64,000 nucleotides of DNA, taken from contig NW_026870965.1 in NCBI RefSeq assembly GCF_033118175.1, forward strand, positions 2,728,001 through 2,792,000, given 5' to 3'. The position numbers were made by a program, and so were the translations under genes. The stretch's first letter is position 1. The number at the start of each line of letters is the position of its first letter. The DNA comes from Dama dama (lineage: Eukaryota; Chordata; Mammalia; Artiodactyla; Cervidae). Below the pieces are notes generated by a model, which saw nothing but the letters and a program-made list of their open reading frames with translations, was not told the origin of the DNA and did no database searches. Shown one piece after another: positions 22,580 to 34,517 of the stretch.

Positions 22580-23880
22580 TGAAGAGCTTCAAAAGGTGTC
22601 AAAAATGAGATGAGCATGAAACGGTCTGAAAAATAGGAGGAGCATGAAGCGGTGTTCAAAAACTTGAGGAGCCTGAGACGTTGTGAAAAATATGAAAAGC
22701 TTCAAAAGGTTTCAAAAATGAGATGAGCATGAAACGGTCTGAAAAATAGGAGGAGCATGAAGTGGTGTTGAAAAAATGAAGAGCCTGAAAAGGTGTGAAA
22801 AATATGAAGATCATCAAAAGGTATCAAAAATATGAGGAGCATGAAACGGTCTGAAAAATAGGAGGAGCATGAAGCGGTGTTCAAAAACATGAAGAGCCTG
22901 AAAAGGTGTGAAAAATATGAAGAGCTTCAAAAGGTGTGAAATACATGAGGAGCATGAAACGGGCTGAAAAATAGGAGAAGCATGAAGTGGTGTAGAAAAA
23001 CATGAAGAGCCTGAAAAGGTGTGAAAATTATGAAGAGCTTCAAAAGGTGTGAAAAATATGAGGAGCATGAAACGGTCTGAAAAATAAAAGCAGCATGAAA
23101 CGATGTTGAAAAACATGAAGAGCCTGGAAAGGTGTGAAAAAAATGAAGAGCTTCAAAAGGTGTGAAAAATATGAGGAGCATGAAACGGTCTGAAAAATAG
23201 AAGCAGCATGAAACGGTGTTGAAAAACATGAAGAGCCTGAAATGGTGTGAAAAATATGAAGAGCTTCAAAAGGTGTGAAAAATATGAAGAGCTTCAAAAG
23301 GTGTCAAAAATTTGATGAGCATGAAACGGTCTGAAAAATAGGAGGAGCATGAAGCGGTGTTGAAAAACATGAAGAGCCTGAAAAAGTGTGAAAAATATGA
23401 AGAGCTTAAAAGGTGTGAAAAATATGAGGAGCATGATATGGTTTGAAAAATAGGATTAGCATGAAGCGGTGTTCAAAAACTTGAAGAGCCTGAGAAGGTG
23501 TGAAAAATATGAAAAGATTCAAAAGGTGTCATAAATGAGATGAGCATGAAACGGTCTGACAAATAGGAGGTGCATGAAGCGTTGTTGAAAAACATGAAGA
23601 GCCTGAAAAGGTGTGAGAAATATGAAGAGCTTAAAAAGGTGTGAAAAATATGAAGAGCTTAAAAAGGTGTCAAAAATATGAGGAGCATGAAACGGTCTTA
23701 AAAATACAAGGAGCATGAAGCGGTGTTGAAAAACATCAATAGCCTGAAAATGTGTGAAATATATGAAGAGCTTAAAAATGTGTCAAGTATATGAGGAGCA
23801 TGAAACCGTCTGAAAAATAGGAGGATCATGCAACAGTGTTGAAAAACATGAAGAGCCTGAAAATGTGTGAAAAATATGAA
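22580..23880 (+). repeat. ~1.3-kb sub-block inside C1, copy a
   Basis: Within C1 the series AAGATCATCAAAAGG, AACGGGCTG, AGAAGCAGCATG, AAAAATTTGATGAGC, GATATGGTTTG, AGATTCAAAAGG, TCTTAAAAATACAAGG and GGATCATGCAAC recurs about 1,747 bp downstream (24,330-25,620). The offset is 1,747 bp at both ends and 1,860 bp locally, a difference of one 113-bp unit. C1 therefore contains its own older internal duplication, which C2, C3 and C4 inherited. Confidence 0.8.
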
Positions 23881-24329
23881 GAGCTTCCAAAGTTGTCAAA
23901 AATATGAGGAGCATGAAACGGTCTGAAAAATAGGAGGAGCATGAAGCTGTGTTCAAAAATATGAAGAGCCTGAAAATGTGTGAAATATATAAAGAGCTTC
24001 AAAAAGTGTCAAAAATATGAGGAGCATGAAACGGTCTGAATAATAGGAGGAGAATGTAACGGTGATCAAAAACATGAAGAGCCTGAAAAGGTGTGAAATA
24101 TATAAAGAGCTTCAAAAAGTGTCAAAAATATGAGGAGCATGAAACGGTCTGAATAATAGGAGGAGAATGTAACGGTGATCAAAAACATGAAGAGCCTGAA
24201 AAGGTGTGAAAAATATGAAGAGCTTCAAAAGGTGTAAAATATGAGGAGCATGAAACGGTCTGAAAAATAGGAGGAGCATGAAGCGGTGTTCAAAAACATG
24301 AAGAGCCTGAAAAGTTGTGAAAAATATGA

Positions 24330-25620
24330 AAAGCTTCAAAAGGTGTCAAAAATGAGATGAGCATGAAACGGTCTGAAAAATAGGAGGAGCATGAAGCGGT
24401 ATTCAAAAACTTGAAGAGCCTGAAACGTTGTGAAAAATATGAAAAGCTTCAAAAGGTTTCAACAATGAGATGAGCATGAAACGGTCTGAAAAATAGGAGG
24501 AGCATGAAGTGGTGTTGAAAAAATGAAGAGCCTGAAAAGGTGTGAAAAATATGAAGATCATCAAAAGGTATCAAAAATATGAGGAGCATGAAACGGTCTG
24601 CAAAAAAGGAGGAGCATGAAGTGGTGTTGAAAAACTTGAAGAGCCTGAAAAGGTGTGAAAAATATGAAAAGCTTCAAAAGAAGTCAAAAATATGAGGAGC
24701 ATGAAACGATCTGAAAAATAGGAGGAGCATGAAGCGGTGTTCAAAAACATGAAGAGCCTGAAAAGGTGTGAAAAATATGAAGAGCTTCAAAAGGTGTGAA
24801 ATACATGAGGAGCATGAAACGGGCTGAAAAATAGGAGAAGCATGAAGTGGTGTAGAAAAACATGAAGAGCCTGAAAAGGTGTGAAAAATATGAAGAGCTT
24901 CAAAAGGTGTGAAAAATATGAGGAGCATGAAACGGTCTGAAAAATAGAAGCAGCATGAAACGGTGTTGAAAAACATGAAGAGCCTGAAATGGTGTGAAAA
25001 ATATGAAGAGCTTCAAAAGGTGTGAAATATATGAAGAGCTTCAAAAGGTGTCAAAAATTTGATGAGCATGAAACGGTCTGAAAAATAGGAGGAGCATGAA
25101 GCGGTGTTGAAAAACATGAAGAGCCTGAAAAAGTGTGAAAAATATGAATAGCTTAAAAGGTGTGACAAATATGAGGAGCATGATATGGTTTGAAAAATAG
25201 GATTAGCCTGAAGCGGTGTTCAAAAACATGAAGAGCCTGAGAAGGTGTGAAAAATATGAAAAGAATCAAAAGGTGTTATAAATGAGATGAGCATGAAACG
25301 GTCTGACAAATAGGAGGTGGATGAAGCGTTGTTGAAAAACATGAAGAGCCTGAAAAGGTGTGAGAAATATGAAGAGCTTAAAAAGGTGTGAACAATATGA
25401 AGAGCTTAAAAAGGTGACAAAAATATGAGGAGCATGAAACGGTCTTAAAAATACAAGGAGCATGAAGCGGTGTTGAAAAACATGAATAGCCTGAAAAAGT
25501 GTGAAATATATGAAGAGCTTAAAAATGTGTCAAGTATATGAGGAGCATGAAACGGTCTGAAAAATAGGAGGATCATGCAACAGTGTTGAAAAACATGAAG
25601 AGCCTGAAAATGTGTGAAAA
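24330..25620 (+). repeat. ~1.3-kb sub-block inside C1, copy b
   Basis: This is the second internal copy, 1,747 bp downstream of copy a. It carries its own variants (AAAAGAAGTC near 24,678, GGTGTTATAAATGAG near 25,274, GGTGGATGAAGCG near 25,316) that distinguish it from copy a in all four macro-blocks. Similarity ends near 25,620, where copy a has CTTCCAAAGTTG and copy b has CTTCAAAAGG. Confidence 0.8.
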
Positions 25621-26794
25621 ATATGAAGAGCTTCAAAAGGTGTGAAAAATATGAGGTGCATGAAACGGTCTGAACAATAGGAGGAACATGAAACTATCTG
25701 AAAAATAGAGGAGCAAAAAGCGGTATTAAACAACATGAAGAGCCTGAAAAGGTGTGAAATATATGAAGAGCTTCAAAAGGTGTCAAATATATGAGGAGCA
25801 AGAAACAGTCTGAAAAATAGCAGGGGCATGAAGCGGTGTTCAAAACATGAAACCCTGAAAAGGTGTGAAAAATATGAAAAGCTTCAAAATGTTTCAAAAA
25901 TATGAGGAACATGAATCGGTCTGAAAAATAGGAGGAGCATGAAGCGGTGTTCAAAAACATGAAGAGCCTGAAAGGTGTGAAAAATATGAAGAGCTTCATA
26001 ATGTGTCAAAAATATGAGGATCATAAAACGATGTGAAAAATAGGAGGAGCATGAAGCGGTGTTGAAAAACATGAAGAGCCTGAAAAGGTGTGAAAAATAT
26101 GAAGAGCTTCAAGGGTGTTAAAATTATGAGGAGCATAAAACGGTCTGAAAAATAGGAGGAGCATGAAGCGGTGTTGAAAAACATGAAGAGCCTGAAAAGG
26201 TGTGAAAAATATGAAGAGCTTCAAAAGGTGTGAAAAATATGAGGAGCATGATACGGTCTGAAAAATAGGAGGAGCATGAAGCGGTGTTCAAAAACATGAA
26301 GAGCCTGAAAAGTTGTGAAAGATATGAAAAGCTTCAAAAGGTGTCAAAAATGAGATGAGCATGAAACGGTCTGAAAAATAGAGGTGCATGAAGCGGTGTT
26401 GAAAAACATGAAGAGCCTGAAAAGGTGTGAAATATATGAAGAGCTTCAAAAGGTGTGAAATACATGAGGAGCATGAAACTCTCTGAAAATAGAAGTAGCA
26501 TGAAGTGGTGTTCAAAAACATGAAGAGCCTGAAAAGGTGTGAAAAATATGCAAAGCTTCAAAAGGTGTCAAAAATATGAGGAGCAAGAAACGGTCTGAAA
26601 AATAGGAGGAGCATGAAACGGTGTTCAAAAACATGAAGAGCCTGAAAAGGTGTGAAAAATATGAAGAACTTCAAAAGGTGTGAAATACATGAGGAGCATG
26701 AAACTCTATGAAAAAGAGAAGGAGCATGAAATGGTGTTCAAAAACATGAAGAGCCTGAAAAGGTGTGAAATATATGAAGAGCTTCAAAAGGTGT

Positions 26795-29700
26795 GAAAAA
26801 TATGAGGAGCATGAAACGGTCTAAAAAATAGGAGGAGAATGAAGCTGTTTTCAAAATCATGAAGAGCCTATAAATTTGTTAATAATATGAAGAGCTTCAA
26901 AAGGTGTAAAAATTTGAAGAGCAGGAAACAGTCTTAAAAACAGGAGGAGCATGAAGTGGTGTCCAAAAACATGAAGAGCCTGAAAGGGTGTGAAAAATAT
27001 GAAGAGCTTCAAAATGTGTCAAAAATATGAGGAGCATGAAATGGTCTGAAAAATAGGAGGAGGATGAGGCGGTGTTCAAAAACATGAAGAGCCTGAAAAG
27101 GTGTGAAAAATATGAAGAGCTTCAAAAAGTGTCAAAAATATGAGGAGCATGAAACGGTCTGAAAAATAGGAGGAGCATGAAACGGTGATCAAATACATGA
27201 AGAGCCTGAAAAGGTGTCAAAAATATGAAGAGCTTCAAAAGGTGTGAAATTCATGAGGAGCATGAAATGAGCTGAAAAATAGCAGAAGCATGAAGTGGTG
27301 TGGAAAAACATGAAGAGCCTGTAAAGGTGTGAAAAATATGAAGAGCTTCAAAAGGTGTGTAATACATTTGGAGCATGAAACTCTCTGAAAAATAGAAGGA
27401 GCATGATGTAGTGTTCAAAAACATGAAGAGCCTGAAAAGGTGTGAAAAATATGAAGAGCTTAAAAAGGTGTGAAAAATATGAGGAGCATGATATGGTTTG
27501 AAAAATAGGATTAGCATGAAGCGGTGTTCAAAAACATGAAGAGCCTGAAAAGGTGTGAAAAATAAGAAAAGCTTCAAAAGGTGTCAAAAATGAGATGAGC
27601 ATGAAACGTTCTGAAAAATAGGAGGTGCATGAAGCGTTGTTGAAAACCATGAAGAGCCTGAAAAGGTGTGAGAAATATGAAGAGCTTCAAAATGTGTCAA
27701 AAAAATGAGGAGCATGAAACGGTCTGAAAAATAGGAGGAACATGAAGCGGTGTTGAAAAAATGAAGAGCCTGAAAAGGTGTGAAAAATATAAAGAGCATC
27801 AAAAGGTATCAAAAATATGAGGAGCATCAAACGGTCTGCAAAAACGGAGGAGCATGAAGTGGTGTTGAAAAACTTGAAGAGCCTGAGAAGGTGTGAAAAA
27901 CATGAAAAGCTTCAAAAGATGTCAAAAATACGAGGAGCATGAAACGGTCTGAAAAATATGAGGAGCATGAAGCGGTGTTCAAAAACATGAAGATCCTGAA
28001 AAGGTGTGAAAAATATAAACAGCTTCAAAAGGTGTGAAATATATGAGGAGCATGAAACGGTCTGAAATATAGGAGGAGCATGAAGCGCTGTTCAAAAACA
28101 GGAAGAGCCTGAAAAGTTTTGAAAAATATGAAGAGCTTCAAAAGGTGAGAAATACATGAGGAGCATGAAACTTGCTGAAAAATAGGAGAAGCATGATGTG
28201 GTGTGGAAAAACATGAAGAGCCTGAAAAGGTGTGAAAAATATGAAAAGCTTCAAAAGGTGTCAAAAATGAGATGAGCATGAAACGGTCTGAAAAATAGGA
28301 GGTGCATGAAGCGTTGTTGAAAAACATGAAGAGCCTGAAAAGGTGTGAGAAATATGAAGAGCTTAAAAAGGTGTCAAAAATATGAAGAGCATGAAACGGT
28401 CTTAAAAATACAAGGAGCATGAAGCAGTGTTGAAAAACATGAATAGCCTGATAATGTGTGAAATATATGAAGAGCTTAAAAGTGTGTCAAGTATATGAGG
28501 AGCATGAAACGGTCTGAAAAATAGGAGGATCATGCAACAGTGTTGAAAAACATGAAGAGCCTGAAAATGTGTGAAAAATATGAAGAGCTTCCAAAATTGT
28601 CAAAAATATGAGGAGCATGAAACGGTCTGAAAAATAGGAGGAGCATGAAGCTGTGTTCAAAAACATGAAGAGCCTGAAAATGTGTGAAATATATAAAGAG
28701 CTTCAAAAAGTGTCAAAAATATGAGGAACATGAAACGGTCTGAATAATAGGAGGAGAATGTAACGGTGATCAGAAACATGAAGAGCCTGAAAAGGTGTGA
28801 AATATATAAAGAGCTTCAAAAATTGTCAAAAATATGAGGAGCATGAAATGGTCTGAATAATAGGAGGAGAATGTAACGGTGATCAAAAACATGAAGAGCC
28901 TGAAAAGGTGTGAAAAATATGAAGAGCTTCAAAAGGTGTCAAAAATGAGATGAGCATGAAACGGTCTGAAAAATAGGAGGAGCATGAAGCGGTGTTCAAA
29001 AACTTGAGGAGCCTGAGACGTTGTGAAAAATATGAAAAGCTTCAAAAGGTTTCAAAAATGAGATGAGCATGAAACGGTCTGAAAAATAGGAGGAGCATGA
29101 AGTGGTGTTGAAAAAATGAAGAGCCTGAAAAGGTGTGAAAAATATGAAGATCATCAAAAGGTATCAAAAATAGGAGGAGCATGAAACGGTCTGAAAAATA
29201 GGAGGAGCATGAAGCGGTGTTCAAAAACATGAAGAGCCTGAAAAGGTGTGAAAAATATGAAGAGCTTCAAAAGGTGTGAAATACATGAGGAGCATGAAAC
29301 GGGCTGAAAAATAGGAGAAGCATGAAGTGGTGTAGAAAAACATGAAGAGCCTGAAAAGGTGTGAAAAATATGAAGAGCTTCAAAAGGTGTGAAAAATATG
29401 AGGAGCATGAAACGGTCTGAAAAATAGAAGCAGCATGAAACGGTGTTGAAAAACATGAAGAGCCTGAAATGGTGTGAAAAATATGAAGAGCTTCAAAAGG
29501 TGTGAAAAATATGAAGAGCTTCAAAAGGTGTCAAAAATTTGATGAGCATGAAACGGTCTGAAAAATAGGAGGAGCATGAAGCGGTGTTGAAAAACATGAA
29601 GAGCCTGAAAAAGTGTGAAAAATATGAAGAGCTTAAAAGGTGTGAAAAATATGAGGAGCATGATATGGTTTGAAAAATAGGATTAGCATGAAGCGGTGTT

Positions 29701-32700
29701 CAAAAACTTGAAGAGCCTGAGAAGGTGTGAAAAATATGAAAAGATTCAAAAGGTGTCATAAATGAGATGAGCATGAAACGGTCTGACAAATAGGAGGTGC
29801 ATGAAGCGTTGTTGAAAAACATGAAGAGCCTGAAAAGGTGTGAGAAATATGAAGAGCTTAAAAAGGTGTGAAAAATATGAAGAGCTTAAAAAGGTGTCAA
29901 AAATATGAGGAGCATGAAACGGTCTTAAAAATACAAGGAGCATGAAGCGGTGTTGAAAAACATGAATAGCCTGAAAATGTGTGAAATATATGAAGAGCTT
30001 AAAAATGTGTCAAGTATATGAGGAGCATGAAACCGTCTGAAAAATAGGAGGATCATGCAACAGTGTTGAAAAACATGAAGAGCCTGAAAATGTGTGAAAA
30101 ATATGAAGAGCTTCCAAAGTTGTCAAAAATATGAGGAGCATGAAACGGTCTGAAAAATAGGAGGAGCATGAAGCTGTGTTCAAAAATATGAAGAGCCTGA
30201 AAATGTGTGAAATATATAAAGAGCTTCAAAAAGTGTCAAAAATATGAGGAGCATGAAACGGTCTGAATAATAGGAGGAGAATGTAACGGTGATCAAAAAC
30301 ATGAAGAGCCTGAAAAGGTGTGAAATATATAAAGAGCTTCAAAAAGTGTCAAAAATATGAGGAGCATGAAACGGTCTGAATAATAGGAGGAGAATGTAAC
30401 GGTGATCAAAAACATGAAGAGCCTGAAAAGGTGTGAAAAATATGAAGAGCTTCAAAAGGTGTAAAATATGAGGAGCATGAAACGGTCTGAAAAATAGGAG
30501 GAGCATGAAGCGGTGTTCAAAAACATGAAGAGCCTGAAAAGTTGTGAAAAATATGAAAAGCTTCAAAAGGTGTCAAAAATGAGATGAGCATGAAACGGTC
30601 TGAAAAATAGGAGGAGCATGAAGCGGTGTTCAAAAACTTGAAGAGCCTGAAACGTTGTGAAAAATATGAAAAGCTTCAAAAGGTTTCAACAATGAGATGA
30701 GCATGAAACGGTCTGAAAAATAGGAGGAGCATGAAGTGGTGTTGAAAAAATGAAGAGCCTGAAAAGGTGTGAAAAATATGAAGATCATCAAAAGGTATCA
30801 AAAATATGAGGAGCATGAAACGGTCTGCAAAAAAGGAGGAGCATGAAGTGGTGTTGAAAAACTTGAAGAGCCTGAAAAGGTGTGAAAAATATGAAAAGCT
30901 TCAAAAGAAGTCAAAAATATGAGGAGCATGAAACGATCTGAAAAATAGGAGGAGCATGAAGCGGTGTTCAAAAACATGAAGAGCCTGAAAAGGTGTGAAA
31001 AATATGAAGAGCTTCAAAAGGTGTGAAATACATGAGGAGCATGAAACGGGCTGAAAAATAGGAGAAGCATGAAGTGGTGTAGAAAAACATGAAGAGCCTG
31101 AAAAGGTGTGAAAAATATGAAGAGCTTCAAAAGGTGTGAAAAATATGAGGAGCATGAAACGGTCTGAAAAATAGAAGCAGCATGAAACGGTGTTGAAAAA
31201 CATGAAGAGCCTGAAAAGGTGTGAAAAATATGAAGAGCTTCAAAAGGTGTGAAATAAATGAGGAGCATGAAACGGGCTGAAAAATAGGAGAAGCATGAAG
31301 TGGTGTTGAAAAACATGAAGAGCCTGAAAAGGTGTGAAAAATATGAAGAGCTTCAAAAGGTGTGAAAAATATGAGGAGCATGAAACGGTCTGAAAAATAG
31401 AAGCAGCATGAAACGGTGTTGAAAAACATGAAGAGCCTGAAATGGTGTGAAAAATATGAAGAGCTTCAAAAGGTGTGAAATATATGAAGAGCTTCAAAAG
31501 GTGTCAAAAATTTGATGAGCATGAAACGGTCTGAAAAATAGGAGGAGCATGAAGCGGTGTTGAAAAACATGAAGAGCCTGAAAAAGTGTGAAAAATATGA
31601 ATAGCTTAAAAGGTGTGACAAATATGAGGAGCATGATATGGTTTGAAAAATAGGATTAGCATGAAGCGGTGTTCAAAAACATGAAGAGCCTGAGAAGGTG
31701 TGAAAAATATGAAAAGATTCAAAAGGTGTTATAAATGAGATGAGCATGAAACGGTCTGACAAATAGGAGGTGGATGAAGCGTTGTTGAAAAACATGAAGA
31801 GCCTGAAAAGGTGTGAGAAATATGAAGAGCTTAAAAAGGTGTGAACAATATGAAGAGCTTAAAAAGGTGACAAAAATATGAGGAGCATGAAACGGTCTTA
31901 AAAATACAAGGAGCATGAAGCGGTGTTGAAAAACATGAATAGCCTGAAAAAGTGTGAAATATATGAAGAGCTTAAAAATGTGTCAAGTATATGAGGAGCA
32001 TGAAACGGTCTGAAAAATAGGAGGATCATGCAACAGTGTTGAAAAACATGAAGAGCCTGAAAATGTGTGAAAAATATGAAGAGCTTCAAAAGGTGTGAAA
32101 AATATGAGGTGCATGAAACGGTCTGAACAATAGGAGGAACATGAAACTATCTGAAAAATAGAGGAGCAAAAAGCGGTATTAAACAACATGAAGAGCCTGA
32201 AAAGGTGTGAAATATATGAAGAGCTTCAAAAGGTGTCAAATATATGAGGAGCAAGAAACAGTCTGAAAAATAGCAGGGGCATGAAGCGGTGTTCAAAACA
32301 TGAGACCCTGAAAAGGTGTGAAAAATATGAAAAGCTTCAAAATGTTTCAAAAATATGAGGAACATGAATCGGTCTGAAAAATAGGAGGAGCATGAAGCGG
32401 TGTTCAAAAACATGAAGAGCCTGAAAGGTGTGAAAAATATGAAGAGCTTCATAATGTGTCAAAAATATGAGGATCATAAAACGATGTGAAAAATAGGAGG
32501 AGCATGAAGCGGTGTTGAAAAACATGAAGAGCCTGAAAAGGTGTGAAAAATATGAAGAGCTTCAAGGGTGTTAAAATTATGAGGAGCATAAAACGGTCTG
32601 AAAAATAGGAGGAGCATGAAGCGGTGTTGGAAAACATGAAGAGCCTGAAAAGGTGTGAAAAATATGAAGAGCTTCAAAAGGTGTGAAAAATATGAGGAGC

Positions 32701-33265
32701 ATGATACGGTCTGAAAAATAGGAGGAGCATGAAGCGGTGTTCAAAAACATGAAGAGCCTGAAAAGTTGTGAAAGATATGAAAAGCTTCAAAAGGTGTCAA
32801 AAATGAGATGAGCATGAAACGGTCTGAAAAATAGACGTGCATGAAGCGGTGTTGAAAAACATGAAGAGCCTGAAAAGGTGTGAAATATATGAAGAGCTTC
32901 AAAAGGTGTGAAATACATGAGGAGCATGAAACTCTCTGAAAATAGAAGTAGCATGAAGCGGTGTTCAAAAACATGAAGAGCCTGAAAAGGTGTGAAAAAT
33001 ATGCAAAGCTTCAAAAGGTGTCAAAAATATGAGGAGCAAGAAACGGTCTGAAAAATAGGAGGAGCATGAAACGGTGTTCAAAAACATGAAGAGCCTGAAA
33101 AGGTGTGAAAAATATGAAGAGCTTCAAAAGGTGTGAAATACATGAGGAGCATGAAACTCTATGAAAAAGAGAAGGAGCATGAAGTGGTGTTCAAAAACAT
33201 GAAGAGCCTGAAAAGGTGTGAAATATATGAAGAGCTTCAAAAGGTGTGAAAAATATGAGGAGCAT
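26795..33265 (+). repeat. Macro-repeat block C2 (6.45 kb)
   Basis: C2 is the tandem second copy of C1, almost identical by eye, with three differences in unit number (one 113-bp unit fewer near 29.3 kb, two more near 31.1-31.4 kb). The match to C1 stops at about 33,265, where C2 reads GATATGGTTTG and C1 reads GAAACGGTCTA. From about 27,053 to 32,445 C2 also matches C4 at a constant offset of 14,500 bp. C2 carries variants not in C1 (TGAGACCC near 32,301, GTTGGAAAAC near 32,626, AATAGACGTGC near 32,831). Confidence 0.9.
31014..31472 (+). repeat. 226-bp dimer duplicated in C2
   Basis: Two different 113-bp units alternate here. One has GAAATACATGAGG or GAAATAAATGAGG, AACGGGCTG, GGAGAAGC and AGTGGTG. 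The other has AACGGTCTG, AGAAGCAGC and AACGGTGTTG. The pair (226 bp) occurs twice in C2 and C4 (near 45,514-45,972) but once at the corresponding place in C1 and C3. This is a locus of unit-number variation between otherwise near-identical blocks. Confidence 0.85.
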
Positions 33266-34390
33266 GATATGGTTTGAAAAATAGGATTACCATGAAGCGG
33301 TGTTCAAAAACATGAAGAGCCTTAAAAGGTGTGAAAAATATGAAGAGCTTCAAAAGGTGTCAAAAATATGAGGAGCATGAAACGGTCTGAAAAATAGGAG
33401 GAGCATTAAGCGGTGTTCAAAAACATGAAGAGCCTTAAAAGGTGTGAAAAATATGAAGAGCTTCAAAAGGTTTCAAAAATATGAGGAGCATGAAACGGTC
33501 TGAAAAATCGGAGGAGCATGAAGCGTTGTTGAAAAACATGAAGAGCCTGAAAAGGTTTGAGAAATATGAAGAGCTTCAAAAGGTGTTACAAATATGAGTA
33601 GCATGAAACGGTCTGCAAAAAAGGAGGAGCATGAAGTGGTGTTGAAAAACATGAAGAGCCTGAAAAAGTGTGAAAAATATGAAAGCTTCAAAAGGTGTCA
33701 AAATTATGAGGAGCATGAAACGTTCTGAAAAATAGGAGGAGCATGAAGCGCTGTTGAAAATCATGAAGAGCCTGAAAAGTTGTGAAAAATATGAAGAGCT
33801 TCAAAAGATGTGAAAAACATGAAGAGCTTCAAAAGGTTTCAAAAATATGAGGAGCATGAAACTGTCTGAAAAATATGAAGAGTTTCAATAGTTGTCAAAA
33901 TATGAGGAGCATGAAATGGTGTTCAAAAACATGAAGAGCCTGTAAAGGTGTTAAAATATGAAGAGCTTCAAAAGGTGTCAAAAATATGAGGAGCATGAAA
34001 CGGTCTGAAAAATAGGAGGAGCATGAAGTGGTGTTCAAAAACATGAAGAGCCTTAAAAGGTGTGAAAAATATGAAGAGCTTTAAAGGTGTGAAAATTATG
34101 AGGAGCATGAAACCGTCTGAAAAATAGGAGGAGCATGACACTGTGATGAAAAACATGAAGAGCCTTAAATTGTGTGAAAAATATGAAGAGTTTGAAGGTG
34201 TGAAAAATATGAGGAGCATGAAACCATCTGAAAAATAGGAGGAGCATGACACGGGGTTGAAAAACATGAAGATCATGAAAAGGTGTGAAAAATATGAAGA
34301 GATTCAAAAGCTGTCAAAAATATGAGGAGCCTGAAACTGTCTGAGAAATAGGAGGAGCATGAAGTGGTGTTGAAAAAGATGAAGAGCCTG
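32186..34390 (+). repeat. 2.2-kb segment, copy 1 (offset 2,332 bp)
   Basis: This segment starts inside the end of C2 and continues past it. It recurs at 34,518-36,722 with a constant 2,332-bp offset. It includes the C2-private variants TGAGACCC, GTTGGAAAAC and AATAGACGTGC, which are also in the second copy, so the duplication was made from C2 after those changes arose. The portion 33,265-33,840 is satellite seen only in these two copies, apart from weaker relatives near 50.4, 52.2 and 57.9 kb. Confidence 0.9.
33841..34390 (+). repeat. ~550-bp satellite variant present four times, copy 1
   Basis: The block contains AACTGTCTGAAAAATATG, AGTTTCAATAGTTG, CCTGTAAAGGTGTTAAAATA, a shortened CTTTAAAGGTG subunit, GACACTGTGATG and GACACGGGGTTG. 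It recurs near 36,173, 48,086 and 60,105; the offset from here to 48,086 is 14,245 bp. It is the only material seen both in the C2-end duplication and in the 47-52 kb and 59-64 kb blocks, so it links the two families of large duplications. Confidence 0.85.
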
Positions 34391-34517
34391 AAAAGATGTG
34401 AAAAATATGAAGAGCTTCAAAAGGTGTCAAAAATATGAGGATCATGAAATGATCTGAAAAATATGAGGAACATGAAACGGTCTGAAAAATAGGAGGAGCA
34501 TGAAACGGTGTTCAGAA

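Larger units (their letters stand above)
20455..26794 (+). repeat. Macro-repeat block C1 (6.34 kb)
   Basis: C1 is the first copy of a block of about 56 units that is tandemly repeated. Features at 20,557, 20,911, 21,244, 21,685 and 22,702 recur exactly 6,340 bp later. The offset drops to 6,227 bp after 22.9 kb and rises to 6,453 bp after 24.8 kb, i.e. one 113-bp unit fewer and then two more in C2. The join between C1 and C2 lies within a shared AAAAATATGAGGAGCATG word. The part from 22,016 on also matches C3 at a constant offset of 14,725 bp. Confidence 0.9.
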
